From: an uncultured Bacteroidia bacterium
GTDB taxonomy: Bacteria > Bacteroidota > Bacteroidia > Bacteroidales > UBA932
DNA: 64,000 bases
Direction: 5' to 3'
Assembly (NCBI GenBank): GCA_902785575.1
Contig: CACZZF010000005.1
Location: 62,001-126,000 of the forward strand
Under the pieces are notes generated by a model. The model saw only the letters and a list, made by a program, of their open reading frames with translations. It searched no databases and had not been told where the DNA came from. Positions 49,204-58,596 of the stretch are shown piece after piece. Position numbers and translations under genes: made by a program. Each line of letters opens with the position of its first letter. The first letter of the stretch is position 1.

Positions 49204-50423
49204 GAAGATTCTGCCTCATATTCATGCTCTTGTCATTATCTTTGGTTCTTCATGGGCAGAATTCCAGAAGGATCAAGGAGGATCCTTCGTACATCTGGGG
49301 CGAGGGGATTGGAGCCGGATACGAGGCGGCGCAAAGCTCGGCGGTGGATCAGCTGATCCGCAAACTTTCGGCGACTGATTTGTTGGAAGTCCCTTATGGT
49401 TCCCGGCTGGCTGTCTGGAGAACCTACAGGAGGGATATAATCGCGGCAAGCGGTGTGGAGAATGAGGGACAGGCGGCCCTTAGGTATATTGCTTGGAAGG
49501 ATGTTGACAAGATATTCTCAAGAAGGAAGGCCCTGGTTGGCGACTTGCTTTCAAGGGCTTCCGAGTCCAAAGATCCGGTCGTGGTCGCCACATGCGCGGA
49601 CTGGGCTTTGACCTTGCTGGATGCCCTGCCTGCTGATCAAAAGACCCGCCGTTCATTGGAGTCTTTAAGGAATAAATACAAGGGGACACGGACTGGTGAT
49701 ATTCCGGGGCTGTCCTATGTCGGCAGGGAAGTGGAATCTATCCGGGCCGCTCTTGGGAAAAAGGCCGCGTCCGTCAAGCCTGCGGTGGAGACCCCTGCCC
49801 CCGCTGAGCCCGTGAACCGACCTTCCATCGCTCCTCTGGCCTCAGTCGGAGAGATCGCTTCAAGACCCGCCTCGGTACTTTCCCGACGGCATGGAATCTC
49901 CAGAAAGTCAGAGACTTATCCCGTCGTATTAAATAGAGTTGCTCCCAGAACGGTCAATCCTTGGTCTTATTATCTCCTGCTGGATGCTTCGGCACTCCCG
50001 TCTGTTGAGGGCGGAGTCTTTTTGGGGGCCATGAAAGGATCTTTCGGAGGATATGTCTCCGCAAGGAGAGGGTTCGGGAATATGCGTTCGGACTATTCAG
50101 CGACTAGCGATGGCCGGGCAGATTACGGTTATCTTTGGGCTTCCGGGGAGGCTGCGTTGTCGAGGTATAGCATGGCCGCGGGGGCTCTAATGCGAGTCGG
50201 AGAAAGAGTAACCTGCTATGTCGGAGCTGGTTACGGGAAGATTGACCAGCTCTGGGAAGACACTGCCGGTCAGTGGGCAAGGATAACAGATATCTCACAT
50301 CGAGGAGCACAGATTGAGGCTGGTCTCATATTCTCCGCCGGCAAAGTCGCGCTCATGGCTGGAGCGTCATCAGTTTCCTTTGCCACCATCAGCCCTGTCT
50401 TCGGGCTGGGGATTCATTTCTAA
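49200..50423 (+). CDS. Secreted LPP20-like protein with C-terminal barrel strands
   Basis: Four hundred and seven residues. A signal peptide ends near LVLHGQ. The N-terminal region (YIWGEGIGAGYEAAQSSA, DQLIRKLS) is like LPP20 or flagellar-assembly-T N-terminal domains. A Pro/Ala-rich linker lies at about 195-215 (VETPAPAEPVNRPSIAPL). From about 250 to 407 alternating strands (GGVFLGAMKGSFGGYVSA, TCYVGAGYGKI, VFGLGIHF) suggest an outer-membrane barrel with Phe at the C terminus. Translation is coupled to the kinase gene by ATGA. Its link to the kinase is unknown. Confidence 0.65.
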   Translation: MRRFCLIFMLLSLSLVLHGQNSRRIKEDPSYIWGEGIGAGYEAAQSSAVDQLIRKLSATDLLEVPYGSRLAVWRTYRRDIIAASGVENEGQAALRYIAWKDVDKIFSRRKALVGDLLSRASESKDPVVVATCADWALTLLDALPADQKTRRSLESLRNKYKGTRTGDIPGLSYVGREVESIRAALGKKAASVKPAVETPAPAEPVNRPSIAPLASVGEIASRPASVLSRRHGISRKSETYPVVLNRVAPRTVNPWSYYLLLDASALPSVEGGVFLGAMKGSFGGYVSARRGFGNMRSDYSATSDGRADYGYLWASGEAALSRYSMAAGALMRVGERVTCYVGAGYGKIDQLWEDTAGQWARITDISHRGAQIEAGLIFSAGKVALMAGASSVSFATISPVFGLGIHF

Positions 50424-50424
50424 G

Positions 50425-50877
50425 CTACAGCCTTGCGGCGAGCATGGCCTCACAGCCTTCTATGATGTCCTGGAAGGTTGTCTCGAAATCGCCTGTGTAC
50501 CAAGGGTCGGCGACATCCCGGCTCCGTCCGGTGTAGGACATCAGAAGATGGATCTTGCCATCCGGGTCTGAAGGGATTATGCGCCTGATCAGCCGGAGGT
50601 TGGACGCGTCCATGCAGATGATCCTGTCGAAACGGGCGTAATCTGCCGGGGTTATTTTCCTCGCTGTCTTGGAGTTGTCGAAATGTACCCCATGCTGGGT
50701 CAGGCAGCGCTTGGCCGGGGGATAGATCGGGTTGCCGGTCTCCTCATCCGAAACTGCCGCTGACTCAATGTGATACTCATCCTCAAGCCCTCTGGAACGG
50801 ACCAGCGCCTTCATCACGAACTCGGCCATCGGGGACCTGCATATATTGCCGTGGCAGATGTACAAGATTTTTACCAT
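50425..50877 (-). CDS. Low-molecular-weight protein tyrosine phosphatase
   Basis: One hundred and fifty residues, normal for the family. The P-loop CHGNICRSPMAE holds the nucleophile Cys and Arg (C-X5-R-S), and DPWYTGDFETTF gives the general acid Asp. It removes phosphate from tyrosine or small aryl phosphates. It is last in the run glnN-pyrG-purF-phosphatase, three bases after purF. Confidence 0.94.
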   Translation of the reverse strand: MVKILYICHGNICRSPMAEFVMKALVRSRGLEDEYHIESAAVSDEETGNPIYPPAKRCLTQHGVHFDNSKTARKITPADYARFDRIICMDASNLRLIRRIIPSDPDGKIHLLMSYTGRSRDVADPWYTGDFETTFQDIIEGCEAMLAARL

Positions 50878-50880
50878 ATT

Positions 50881-52629
50881 CTATAAATCATTGCAGGATA
50901 AATAATTGACCAGAGCCTCCGTCACTCTTTTCACTCCTCCAGGAGTCGGATATATTCCGGAGAAATACCAATCGCCGTGGTGAGCGGGACAAGCCTCATG
51001 AAGCCCTTCCAGCGACTGGAACACGAGTTCCACGGGTGTGGCCATCCCTTCGGGCCGCAACATTCGAGCCATTTCCTTGCTGATCATCCCGGCGGAGAAT
51101 GGTTTGTAGATTTCCCGTACCAGATTCGCCATGTCCTCCGTGGGCTTCTGGAGTTCCAGCTCGCATTCCTTACGCAAGTCTATCAATTCATTTTCCTGTC
51201 CGCTGTCTTTCCAGAGCTTCATCGCCGCCCTGAAAGCGCAGAGTTCCTCAAGACGCGGCATGTCTATGCCATAGTAATCCGGATACCTGACTTGCGGGGA
51301 TGAACTTACCATGACGATTTTTTTCGGATGGAGCCTGTCAAGGATCTTGAATATGCTGTCTTTGAGTGTCGTTCCCCGGACAATGCTGTCGTCGATGATG
51401 ACGAGGTTGTCCTTGCCCGGGCGGAGGCTGCCGTACGTGATGTCATAGACATGGGAGGCGAGATCGTCCCTTGATCCGGCCTCGGTTATGAATGTCCTCA
51501 GCTTGATGTCTTTCCATGCGACTTTCTCGCTCCGGACATCCATCCCCATCCTCCTGAAGCCCTCGACCATCCCGTAGAACGCGACTTCCGCGGTGTTCGG
51601 GATAAATGAGAAAACTGTGTTCCCGACATCTCCTTCTATCGCATCAAGAACTTGTGGGACAAGTAGTTCCCCAAGTTTTTTGCGTTCCCGGTATATGTCC
51701 GAGTCAGACCCCCGGCTGAAGTAGATCCTCTCGAATGAGCATTTGAAATCTCCTCTTTGGGAGAATATCCTCTCCACCGAACTCTCTCCGCTCTTCCTGA
51801 CTATCAGCGCTTCCCCCGGAGGCAACTCGCGGACTTCCCCAATGTCCACATTGAAAACAGTCTGGAGGACCGGCCGTTCACTGGCAAGGGCGACTACCTC
51901 ATCGTCCCTATAATAGAAAGCGGGACGTATCCCCCAAGGATCCCTGATCGCGAACATCTCGCCGCTACCCGTCAGTCCGCACATCACATAGCCTCCGTCG
52001 AATTTGTCAAGCGTGGAGCGGAGGACGTTCTCTATCTTGACATTGTCGTCAATAAATCGTGTGATCTCCAGACCTTTTTTCCAGGCCTCCTTGGCCTTCA
52101 TGTAGTTCCGCTCGACCTCCCGGTCCAGGCGGTGTCCCATCAGTTCAAGAGTGATGTAAGTGTCGCTGTAGATGCGGGGGGACTGCCCTTGGCTGACCAT
52201 ATCCTCGAAAATCTCATCGACATTAGTCATGTTGAAGTTGCCGCACAGGCAGAGGTTCCTGGCTCTCCAGTTGTTCCTGCGCAGGAAAGGGTGCACGTAT
52301 GACAACCCCGATTTCCCGGTGGTGGAATATCGTAGGTGTCCCATCAGCAGCTCGCCTTGGAAAGAGCTGTCCACCCTGCCGAAGATCTCGGTGATGGCGT
52401 CTTTGCCTTCAGCCCTTTCCCTGAACATATACTCCTCACCTGGGGGATTTGTCAGGTTGACGCAAGCTATTCCCGCACCCTCCTGGCCGCGGTTGTGCTG
52501 CTTCTCCATCATCAGGTAGAGCTTGTCAAGGCCATACCTGCCGGTACCGTATTTGTCCTGGTAGTATCCGAGCGGCTTGAGAAGGCGGATCATCGCCACG
52601 CCGCATTCGTGTTTGAGCTGATCAGTCAT
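50881..52629 (-). CDS. purF: Amidophosphoribosyltransferase-like enzyme
   Basis: Five hundred and eighty-two residues. The N-terminal Ntn glutaminase starts after HECGVAMI, where Cys is the nucleophile, and has RGQEGAGIA and MGHLRYSTTGKS. The C-terminal part has the PRPP loop in VIIDDSIVRGTTLKDSI and the preceding YFSRGSDSDIYRERKKLG. It adds glutamine-derived ammonia to PRPP in the first step of purine synthesis. It is a little different from the E. coli enzyme but fits the Bacteroidetes form. It overlaps pyrG by eight bases. Confidence 0.9.
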   Translation of the reverse strand: MTDQLKHECGVAMIRLLKPLGYYQDKYGTGRYGLDKLYLMMEKQHNRGQEGAGIACVNLTNPPGEEYMFRERAEGKDAITEIFGRVDSSFQGELLMGHLRYSTTGKSGLSYVHPFLRRNNWRARNLCLCGNFNMTNVDEIFEDMVSQGQSPRIYSDTYITLELMGHRLDREVERNYMKAKEAWKKGLEITRFIDDNVKIENVLRSTLDKFDGGYVMCGLTGSGEMFAIRDPWGIRPAFYYRDDEVVALASERPVLQTVFNVDIGEVRELPPGEALIVRKSGESSVERIFSQRGDFKCSFERIYFSRGSDSDIYRERKKLGELLVPQVLDAIEGDVGNTVFSFIPNTAEVAFYGMVEGFRRMGMDVRSEKVAWKDIKLRTFITEAGSRDDLASHVYDITYGSLRPGKDNLVIIDDSIVRGTTLKDSIFKILDRLHPKKIVMVSSSPQVRYPDYYGIDMPRLEELCAFRAAMKLWKDSGQENELIDLRKECELELQKPTEDMANLVREIYKPFSAGMISKEMARMLRPEGMATPVELVFQSLEGLHEACPAHHGDWYFSGIYPTPGGVKRVTEALVNYLSCNDL

Positions 52630-54223
52630 TTCCCGCGCATGCTTTTATGAAATCCATGAATAAGGGATGGGGGCAAAGCACCGTTGAGGAATATTCAGGG
52701 TGGAACTGAGTCCCGATGTACCACCTGTGCGAGGGAACCTCCACAATCTCAACGAGATCGTTTTCGGGATTGATCCCGACGCACTTCATCCCGGATGCCT
52801 CAAGGGCGTCCCTGAAGTGGTTGTTGACCTCGTAGCGGTGGCGGTGCCTCTCACTGACGAGATCCGCTCCTCCATAGGCGGCTCTCGCTTTGCTGCCTTC
52901 TGCCAGACGGCAATTGTAAGCTCCCAGCCTCATCGTGCCTCCGAGGTTTGTGATGTTTTTCTGCTCCTCCATCATGTCTATGACGTTGTGTGGGGTGACG
53001 GGGTTCATCTCCATGCTGTCGGCATCCTTGAGCCCAAGGACGTTGCGTGAATATTCAATGACCATCATCTGCATGCCGAGGCATATCCCGAAAGCCGGCA
53101 AGTCGCGGGTCCTGGCAAATCCGGCGGCTATTATCTTGCCCTCGATCCCCCTTTGGCCGAATCCTGGGCAGATGACTATTCCGTCAAGGCCTGCGAGCCT
53201 GTCCGCCACATTATCCGCGGTGATCTCCTCACTGTTGACGAACACGGCCTTTACTTTCCTGTCGCGATAGACTCCGGCATGGGTGAGACTCTCAGTGATG
53301 CTCTTGTAGGCATCCTGGAGGGAGTATTTCCCTACAAGACCTATCGTCAAGACATTCAACGCTTTACGCCTTCTTTCAAGGAAGGAACGCCAGTCTTTCA
53401 GCTCGGGCGGCGGTCCTGGCTCTATCCCCATTTTCTTCAGGCAGATGGCATCGAGCCCTTGACGGAGCATGTTGAGGGGAACCTCATAGATTGAAGGTAG
53501 ATCCTGGCTTTGGATTACCGCCTCAACCTCCACGTTGCAGAAGTGCGCGACTTTCGCTCTCAGGTCGTCGCTGAGGTCATGTTCTGTCCTCAGCACCAAG
53601 ACTTCCGGCTGGATTCCAAGGCCCTGGAGCTGCTTGACGCTTGTCTGGGTCGGTTTGGTCTTGAGTTCTCCGGCCGCGCTAAGGTAAGGGACATAAGTAA
53701 GGTGGATGTTCAGGGCGTTCCGTCCGAGCTCCCACCTCAGTTGCCTTATGGCCTCAAGGAACGGCTGTCCTTCGATGTCTCCGATAGTGCCCCCTATCTC
53801 GGTGATCACGAAATCAAAAGGTTCTTTCGAAGCGTTCAGGCGGATCCGCCTTTTTATCTCGTCGGTGATGTGGGGCACTACCTGGATAGTCTTGCCGAGG
53901 TAGTCACCGCGCCTCTCCCTTTCAATTACGCTCAGGTAGATTTTGCCTGTCGTGACACTGTTGTCCCTGGTCGTCCGTATCCCTGTGAACCTCTCGTAAT
54001 GGCCGAGGTCCAGGTCTGTCTCCTGCCCGTCCGCCGTGACGTAGCATTCCCCATGCTCATAAGGATTCAGTGTGCCCGGATCTATGTTGATGTACGGGTC
54101 GAACTTCTGTATAGTGATCTTATAGCCTCTGGCCTGCAGCAGTTTCCCAAGCGAGGCGCTGATTATCCCTTTGCCAAGGGAGGAGGCCACACCTCCGGTT
54201 ATGAATATGTATTTCGTCTCCAT
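52622..54223 (-). CDS. pyrG: CTP synthase
   Basis: About 533 residues from METKYIFITGG at 54223; a longer frame overlaps glnN. The synthetase domain opens TGGVASSLGKGIISASLG with the P-loop, followed by DPYINIDPGTLNP and EIGGTIGDIEGQPF. The glutaminase domain has ICPGFGQRG, GICLGMQM (Cys nucleophile) and QFHPEYSS. It makes CTP from UTP, ATP and glutamine. It follows glnN by five bases. Confidence 0.97.
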   Translation of the reverse strand: METKYIFITGGVASSLGKGIISASLGKLLQARGYKITIQKFDPYINIDPGTLNPYEHGECYVTADGQETDLDLGHYERFTGIRTTRDNSVTTGKIYLSVIERERRGDYLGKTIQVVPHITDEIKRRIRLNASKEPFDFVITEIGGTIGDIEGQPFLEAIRQLRWELGRNALNIHLTYVPYLSAAGELKTKPTQTSVKQLQGLGIQPEVLVLRTEHDLSDDLRAKVAHFCNVEVEAVIQSQDLPSIYEVPLNMLRQGLDAICLKKMGIEPGPPPELKDWRSFLERRRKALNVLTIGLVGKYSLQDAYKSITESLTHAGVYRDRKVKAVFVNSEEITADNVADRLAGLDGIVICPGFGQRGIEGKIIAAGFARTRDLPAFGICLGMQMMVIEYSRNVLGLKDADSMEMNPVTPHNVIDMMEEQKNITNLGGTMRLGAYNCRLAEGSKARAAYGGADLVSERHRHRYEVNNHFRDALEASGMKCVGINPENDLVEIVEVPSHRWYIGTQFHPEYSSTVLCPHPLFMDFIKACAGND

Positions 54224-54228
54224 CTCGT

Positions 54229-56409
54229 TCAGCTTATGAACAGCAGTTCGCGGTATTTGGGAAGTGGCCACAGGCGGTTATCCACGATCTCCTCGAGTTT
54301 GTCTATGGGGCGGCGAATCCCGGCCAGGCTTTCAGCTATTTCCCGGTAGGCCAAAGCTTTGTGGTATTCATCGGCGATGACGTTGGCTTTCTTTCGGGCT
54401 TCTTTCATGCGATCCACTTTTGTCCTGATATCTTCCACGTGCCCGGAAATCTTGTCGAGGATCTCTTTGTCGGTGACCAGTTTCCCACAGTCCCCGAACA
54501 CATCTTTGTAGAGTGACATGTTCTTTAGGATAGCGGTCTCGTATTCAATCGCCGCGGGGATGATGTGGTTGATCGCCATCCGTCCCATAACCCTCGCCTC
54601 TATCTGGACTTTCTTGGTGTAGGTTTCCCACTTGACCTCATTCCTGGCCGCCAATTCTTTTTCGGAATACACCCCTGTCGCGGTGAACATCTCCAAGGCC
54701 TCCGGGCTGGTGAAGGCCTTGAACATCTCCGGGACGCTGGTCTCGACATCAAGCCCTCTCCTGGCGGCCTCTTCCTTCCACTCGTCAGAGTAGCCGTTGC
54801 CGTCGAAGCATACCGTGTCTATCACAGAGGCTATCAGCGGTTTCAGCGAATCCATGACAGCTATGTCCAGAGGGATGCCTGAGGCCATCCTTTTGTCAAC
54901 ATCTTTCTTGAAGTCAGTCAGTTGCATAGCTACCGCGGCGTTCAGGACCGTGAGAGGCCCGGCGCAGTTCGCGGACGACCCCACTGCCCTGAACTCGAAC
55001 CTGTTGCCAGTGAAAGCGAATGGGGATGTCCTGTTGCGGTCGGTGTTGTCCACGAATATCTCAGGGATTTCCACAAGTCCCACGCTCTTACCTTGTTTCC
55101 CGGCGATCTCGATCGGAGTCCCTGAAGGGACTTCCAGCAGTTTGCGGAGCACCCCGGTCATGGTTCTGCCGAGGAAGGCGGAGATGATCGCCGGCGGTGC
55201 CTCGTTGGCTCCCAGCCTGTGGGCGTTGGTGGCGCTTGCTATGCTGGCTTTCAACAGGGCGTTGTATTTCTGGACGGCCACCAGTACATTCACGAAGAAA
55301 GTCACGAATTGCAGGTTGCCTTTGGCGTCTTTTCCGGGAGCCAGCAACGCCGTCCCGGTGTCCGTGCCGAGGGACCAGTTATTGTGCTTCCCGGAACCGT
55401 TGATCCCGTCGAAAGGCTTCTCGTGGAGGAGCGCCACGAAGCCGTGTTTCCTGGCTATCTTTCTCATGAGGTTCATCACGAGTTGGTTCTGGTCATTCGA
55501 CAGGTTCGCCTCGCCGTAGATCGGTGCGAGCTCGAATTGGTTGGGAGCCACTTCGTTGTGACGGGTTTTTATCGGTATTCCCAGTTTGTGCCCGGCGATC
55601 TCAAGGTCTCTCATGAACTCCGCGACCCGTGGCGGGATGGCTCCGAAATAGTGGTCGTCAAGCTGCTGGTTTTTGGAGGAGGCGTGTCCCATGAGTGTGC
55701 GTCCTGTGATCATCAGGTCGGGCCTAGCCGCATACAAGGCCTCATCCACGAGGAAATATTCCTGCTCCCACCCGAGATAGGAATACACTTTTGACACATC
55801 GGGGTCGAACAGGCGGCAGATCGGGACCGCCGCGTCGTTGACCGCTTTCAGGGCTTTCTTGAGAGGAGTCTTATAGTCGAGCGCCTCTCCGGTGTAGGAG
55901 ATGAACACGGTAGGGATGCACAAGGTGTCATCCATGATGAATACCGGTGAAGTGGGGTCCCAGGCGGTATAGCCTCTCGCCTCGAAGGTCTCCCTGATGC
56001 CTCCGCTGGGGAATGATGAGGCGTCAGGTTCCTGCTGGACCAGGGAAGACCCGTCGAGAGTCTCGATGATCCCGCCTTTGCCGTCATAGTCGATGAGGGA
56101 GTCGTGCTTCTCGGCTGTCCCTTCCGTGAGGGGTTGGAACCAATGCGTCACATGTGTGACGTTGTGCTCCAGCGCCCATTCTTTGATTCCCTTCGCGACC
56201 ATGTCAGCCGTCTCCCTGTCTAGGGATCCACCTTTGTCGATGCAGTCGAGCAGCGAGGCGAGAGTTTTGGCGTCAAGGTACTTGCGCATTTTTACCCGGT
56301 CGAAGACCAGTTCTCCGAAATAGTCGGAGACTTTCTTTTGGGGATCATCTGCCGGAAGGGCCTTCTTCTCGAAGGACCCCTTCACCAATTCAAGTCTGTC
56401 TGTACTCAT
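54229..56409 (-). CDS. glnN: Glutamine synthetase type III
   Basis: Seven hundred and twenty-six residues, typical for GSIII, far longer than GlnA. It has DKGGSLDRETAD, THVTHWFQPLT, EKHDSLID, QEYFLVDEALY, KTRHNEVAPNQFELAP and NGSGKHNNWSL. It forms glutamine from glutamate, ammonia and ATP. It heads a run with two glutamine-using enzymes, CTP synthase and PurF. A perfect 15-bp hairpin lies 40 bases upstream. Confidence 0.97.
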   Translation of the reverse strand: MSTDRLELVKGSFEKKALPADDPQKKVSDYFGELVFDRVKMRKYLDAKTLASLLDCIDKGGSLDRETADMVAKGIKEWALEHNVTHVTHWFQPLTEGTAEKHDSLIDYDGKGGIIETLDGSSLVQQEPDASSFPSGGIRETFEARGYTAWDPTSPVFIMDDTLCIPTVFISYTGEALDYKTPLKKALKAVNDAAVPICRLFDPDVSKVYSYLGWEQEYFLVDEALYAARPDLMITGRTLMGHASSKNQQLDDHYFGAIPPRVAEFMRDLEIAGHKLGIPIKTRHNEVAPNQFELAPIYGEANLSNDQNQLVMNLMRKIARKHGFVALLHEKPFDGINGSGKHNNWSLGTDTGTALLAPGKDAKGNLQFVTFFVNVLVAVQKYNALLKASIASATNAHRLGANEAPPAIISAFLGRTMTGVLRKLLEVPSGTPIEIAGKQGKSVGLVEIPEIFVDNTDRNRTSPFAFTGNRFEFRAVGSSANCAGPLTVLNAAVAMQLTDFKKDVDKRMASGIPLDIAVMDSLKPLIASVIDTVCFDGNGYSDEWKEEAARRGLDVETSVPEMFKAFTSPEALEMFTATGVYSEKELAARNEVKWETYTKKVQIEARVMGRMAINHIIPAAIEYETAILKNMSLYKDVFGDCGKLVTDKEILDKISGHVEDIRTKVDRMKEARKKANVIADEYHKALAYREIAESLAGIRRPIDKLEEIVDNRLWPLPKYRELLFIS

Positions 56410-56448
56410 TTTGTTGAATATTTGTTAAGTGTAAGTGCCCTGTTAACG

Positions 56449-56483
56449 AAAGAGGGCTAGTCCGCCATGGACTAGCCCTCTTT
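56449..56483. repeat. Perfect 15-bp inverted repeat between glnN and etfB
   Basis: AAAGAGGGCTAGTCC (56449-56463) and GGACTAGCCCTCTTT (56469-56483) pair without a mismatch around GCCAT. In the glnN direction it would lie in the leader RNA or just upstream of the promoter. U tracts are short on both sides, so a regulatory hairpin or protein site is as likely as a terminator. The rest of this 282-base gap holds the etfB promoter and nothing else I can name. Confidence 0.6.
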
Positions 56484-56606
56484 ATCGCTTATGATGGGTT
56501 GTATTACCATTTGTCTGTTAGTTCGTTGACGCGATTTTAGTAAAAAAACGCGAACTATGAATCATTTTTTTTGACTTTATCGATTTACGGGGAAAGACCT
56601 CCCTTT

Positions 56607-56637
56607 TTTGTCTTAAGGCGAAAAATGTGTATATTTG
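56607..56637 (+). promoter_or_regulatory. Strong Bacteroidetes-type promoter for etfB
   Basis: TTTG at 56607-56610 and TATATTTG at 56630-56637 are separated by 19 bases, an exact match to the Bacteroidetes -33/-7 consensus. The transcript would have a leader of about 50 bases before etfB. This is the best promoter in the window. Confidence 0.7.
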
Positions 56638-56690
56638 TCCGTTTGGCCGGTTGATGCGGTCATGATTGAAACTAAATTATTCGTATCGAT

Positions 56691-57557
56691 ATGAAATTGA
56701 AAATTGTTGTCCTGGCTAAGCAGGTGCCCGACACAAGGAATGTCGGCAAGGACGCGATGACGGCCGAAGGTACCGTCAACCGCGCCGCCCTGCCCGCCAT
56801 TTTCAATCCGGACGACCTTCTCGCTCTCGAGCAGGCCCTCCGTCTCAAGGAACAGAATCCCGGATCGACCGTGGGAGTCCTCACTATGGGCCCGCCCCGC
56901 GCCGGGGAGATCATCCGTCAGGGACTTTATAGAGGCGCTGACACCGGTTGGCTGCTGACTGACAGGCTCTTCGCCGGAGCTGACACGCTTGCCACCTCTT
57001 ACGCCCTCGCCACCGCGATCAAGAAGATCGGGGATGTTGACATCGTGATCGGTGGACGTCAGGCCATCGATGGTGACACCGCCCAGGTCGGCCCCCAGGT
57101 CGCCCAGAAACTCGGTCTCAACCAGGTCACATACGCTGAGGAGATCAAGGTTGAGGACGGCAAGGCCACTGTCCGTCGTCATATTGACGGAGGTGCTGAG
57201 ACTGTGGAGGTTCCGCTTCCCGCTCTTATCACTGTCAACGGAAGCGCCGCTCCCTGCCGCCCGCAGAACACCAAGCTCGTGATGAAATACAAGAGGGCTT
57301 CCTGCCCCATGGAGCGTCCCGCTGAGGTTCCTTACGCCGAGCTTTATGAGGAGCGCCCTTACCTGACTCTCAACCAGTGGAGTGTCGCCGATGTTGACGG
57401 GGATCCTTCACAGTGCGGCCTCGCCGGTTCGCCGACTAAGGTCAAGAGTGTCCAGAATATCGTCTTCCAGGCCAAGGAGTGCAAACATCTGACCGCCTCC
57501 GACGCTGACATAGAGGGTATGATCAAGGAATTGTTGGATGAGAAGATAATCGGATAG
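56691..57557 (+). CDS. etfB: Electron transfer flavoprotein beta subunit
   Basis: Two hundred and eighty-eight residues. KIVVLAKQVPDTRNV, NPDDLLALEQALRLKE, VGVLTMGPPRA, IVIGGRQAIDGDTAQVGP and LPALITVNGS form the AMP/FAD-binding EtfB pattern. With EtfA it carries electrons from acyl-CoA dehydrogenase. The etfA start lies four bases downstream. No bifurcation-specific sequence can be judged by eye. Confidence 0.96.
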   Translation: MKLKIVVLAKQVPDTRNVGKDAMTAEGTVNRAALPAIFNPDDLLALEQALRLKEQNPGSTVGVLTMGPPRAGEIIRQGLYRGADTGWLLTDRLFAGADTLATSYALATAIKKIGDVDIVIGGRQAIDGDTAQVGPQVAQKLGLNQVTYAEEIKVEDGKATVRRHIDGGAETVEVPLPALITVNGSAAPCRPQNTKLVMKYKRASCPMERPAEVPYAELYEERPYLTLNQWSVADVDGDPSQCGLAGSPTKVKSVQNIVFQAKECKHLTASDADIEGMIKELLDEKIIG

Positions 57558-57561
57558 AGCC

Positions 57562-58584
57562 ATGAACAACGTATTTGTATATTGCGAGATAGAAGGGACG
57601 ACCGTTATGGAGGTCTCCCAGGAGTTGCTCACCAAGGGCCGCAAGCTCGCCGATGAGCTCGGAGTCCAGCTTCACGCTGTTGTCGCCGGCACAGGAATCA
57701 AGGGAAAAGTTGAGGATCAGATACTTCCTTACGGTGTGGACAAGCTCTTTGTTTTTGACGGAAAAGGTTTGTTCCCTTACACTTCCGCTCCCCACACCGA
57801 CATCCTTGTGGAGCTTTTCAAGAGGGAACAGCCGCAGATTTGCCTAATGGGCGCTACCGTGATCGGCCGTGACCTCGGTCCGAGGGTCTCATCTTCCTTG
57901 ACCAGCGGTCTGACCGCTGACTGCACCCAGCTTGAGATCGGTCCTTACACCGACGCGAAGTCCGGAAAGACCTACGAGAATCTTCTTTACCAGATCCGTC
58001 CCGCCTTCGGTGGCAACATCGTCGCGACCATCGTCAATCCGGATCACCGTCCGCAGATGGCGACTGTCCGCTCTGGCGTCATGAAGAAGGCTGTTTATGA
58101 GGGCAAGGCCGCCGGAGAGGTGGTTTATCCTGATGTCAATGAATATGTCTCCCAGGAGGCTTATGTGGTGGAGGTTCTCGATCACCATGTCGAGCAGGCC
58201 AAGCATAACCTCAAGGGTGCTTCAATCGTGGTCTCTGGAGGTTACGGAATGGGCAGCAAGGAAGGCTTTGATATGCTTTTCGAACTTGCCAAGGTGCTTC
58301 ACGCTGAGGTTGGCGCCAGCCGCGCCGCCGTGGATGCCGGATTCTGTGACCATGACCGTCAGATCGGCCAGACTGGTGTGACCGTTCATCCGAAGGTCTA
58401 TATCGCCTGCGGAATCAGCGGACAGATCCAGCACATCGCCGGTATGCAGGACAGCGGCATCATTATCAGCATCAACACTGATCCGGACGCCCCGATCAAC
58501 AAGATTGCGGATTATGTCATCACCGGCCCGGTCGAGGAGGTTGTGCCGAAACTCATCAAGTACTACAAGCAGAACAGCAAATAA
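57562..58584 (+). CDS. etfA: Electron transfer flavoprotein alpha subunit
   Basis: Three hundred and forty residues. The C-terminal FAD domain has VVSGGYGMGSKEGFD, VGASRAAVDAGFCDH, QIGQTGVTVHPKVYIACGISG and NTDPDAPINKIADY. The pair makes a heterodimer with EtfB. It is 12 bases before the acyl-CoA dehydrogenase gene, so dehydrogenase and carrier are made together. Confidence 0.96.
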   Translation: MNNVFVYCEIEGTTVMEVSQELLTKGRKLADELGVQLHAVVAGTGIKGKVEDQILPYGVDKLFVFDGKGLFPYTSAPHTDILVELFKREQPQICLMGATVIGRDLGPRVSSSLTSGLTADCTQLEIGPYTDAKSGKTYENLLYQIRPAFGGNIVATIVNPDHRPQMATVRSGVMKKAVYEGKAAGEVVYPDVNEYVSQEAYVVEVLDHHVEQAKHNLKGASIVVSGGYGMGSKEGFDMLFELAKVLHAEVGASRAAVDAGFCDHDRQIGQTGVTVHPKVYIACGISGQIQHIAGMQDSGIIISINTDPDAPINKIADYVITGPVEEVVPKLIKYYKQNSK

Positions 58585-58596
58585 GGAGGAAAAGCA

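Noticed and set aside
53510..54349. 279-codon plus-strand frame opposite pyrG
   Set aside because: It is a shadow of CTP synthase, whose motifs are unmistakable on the minus strand.
56449..56483. A plain terminator of an unknown gene
   Set aside because: Both flanking genes point away from the hairpin, so no transcript is known to end there, and U tracts are short.
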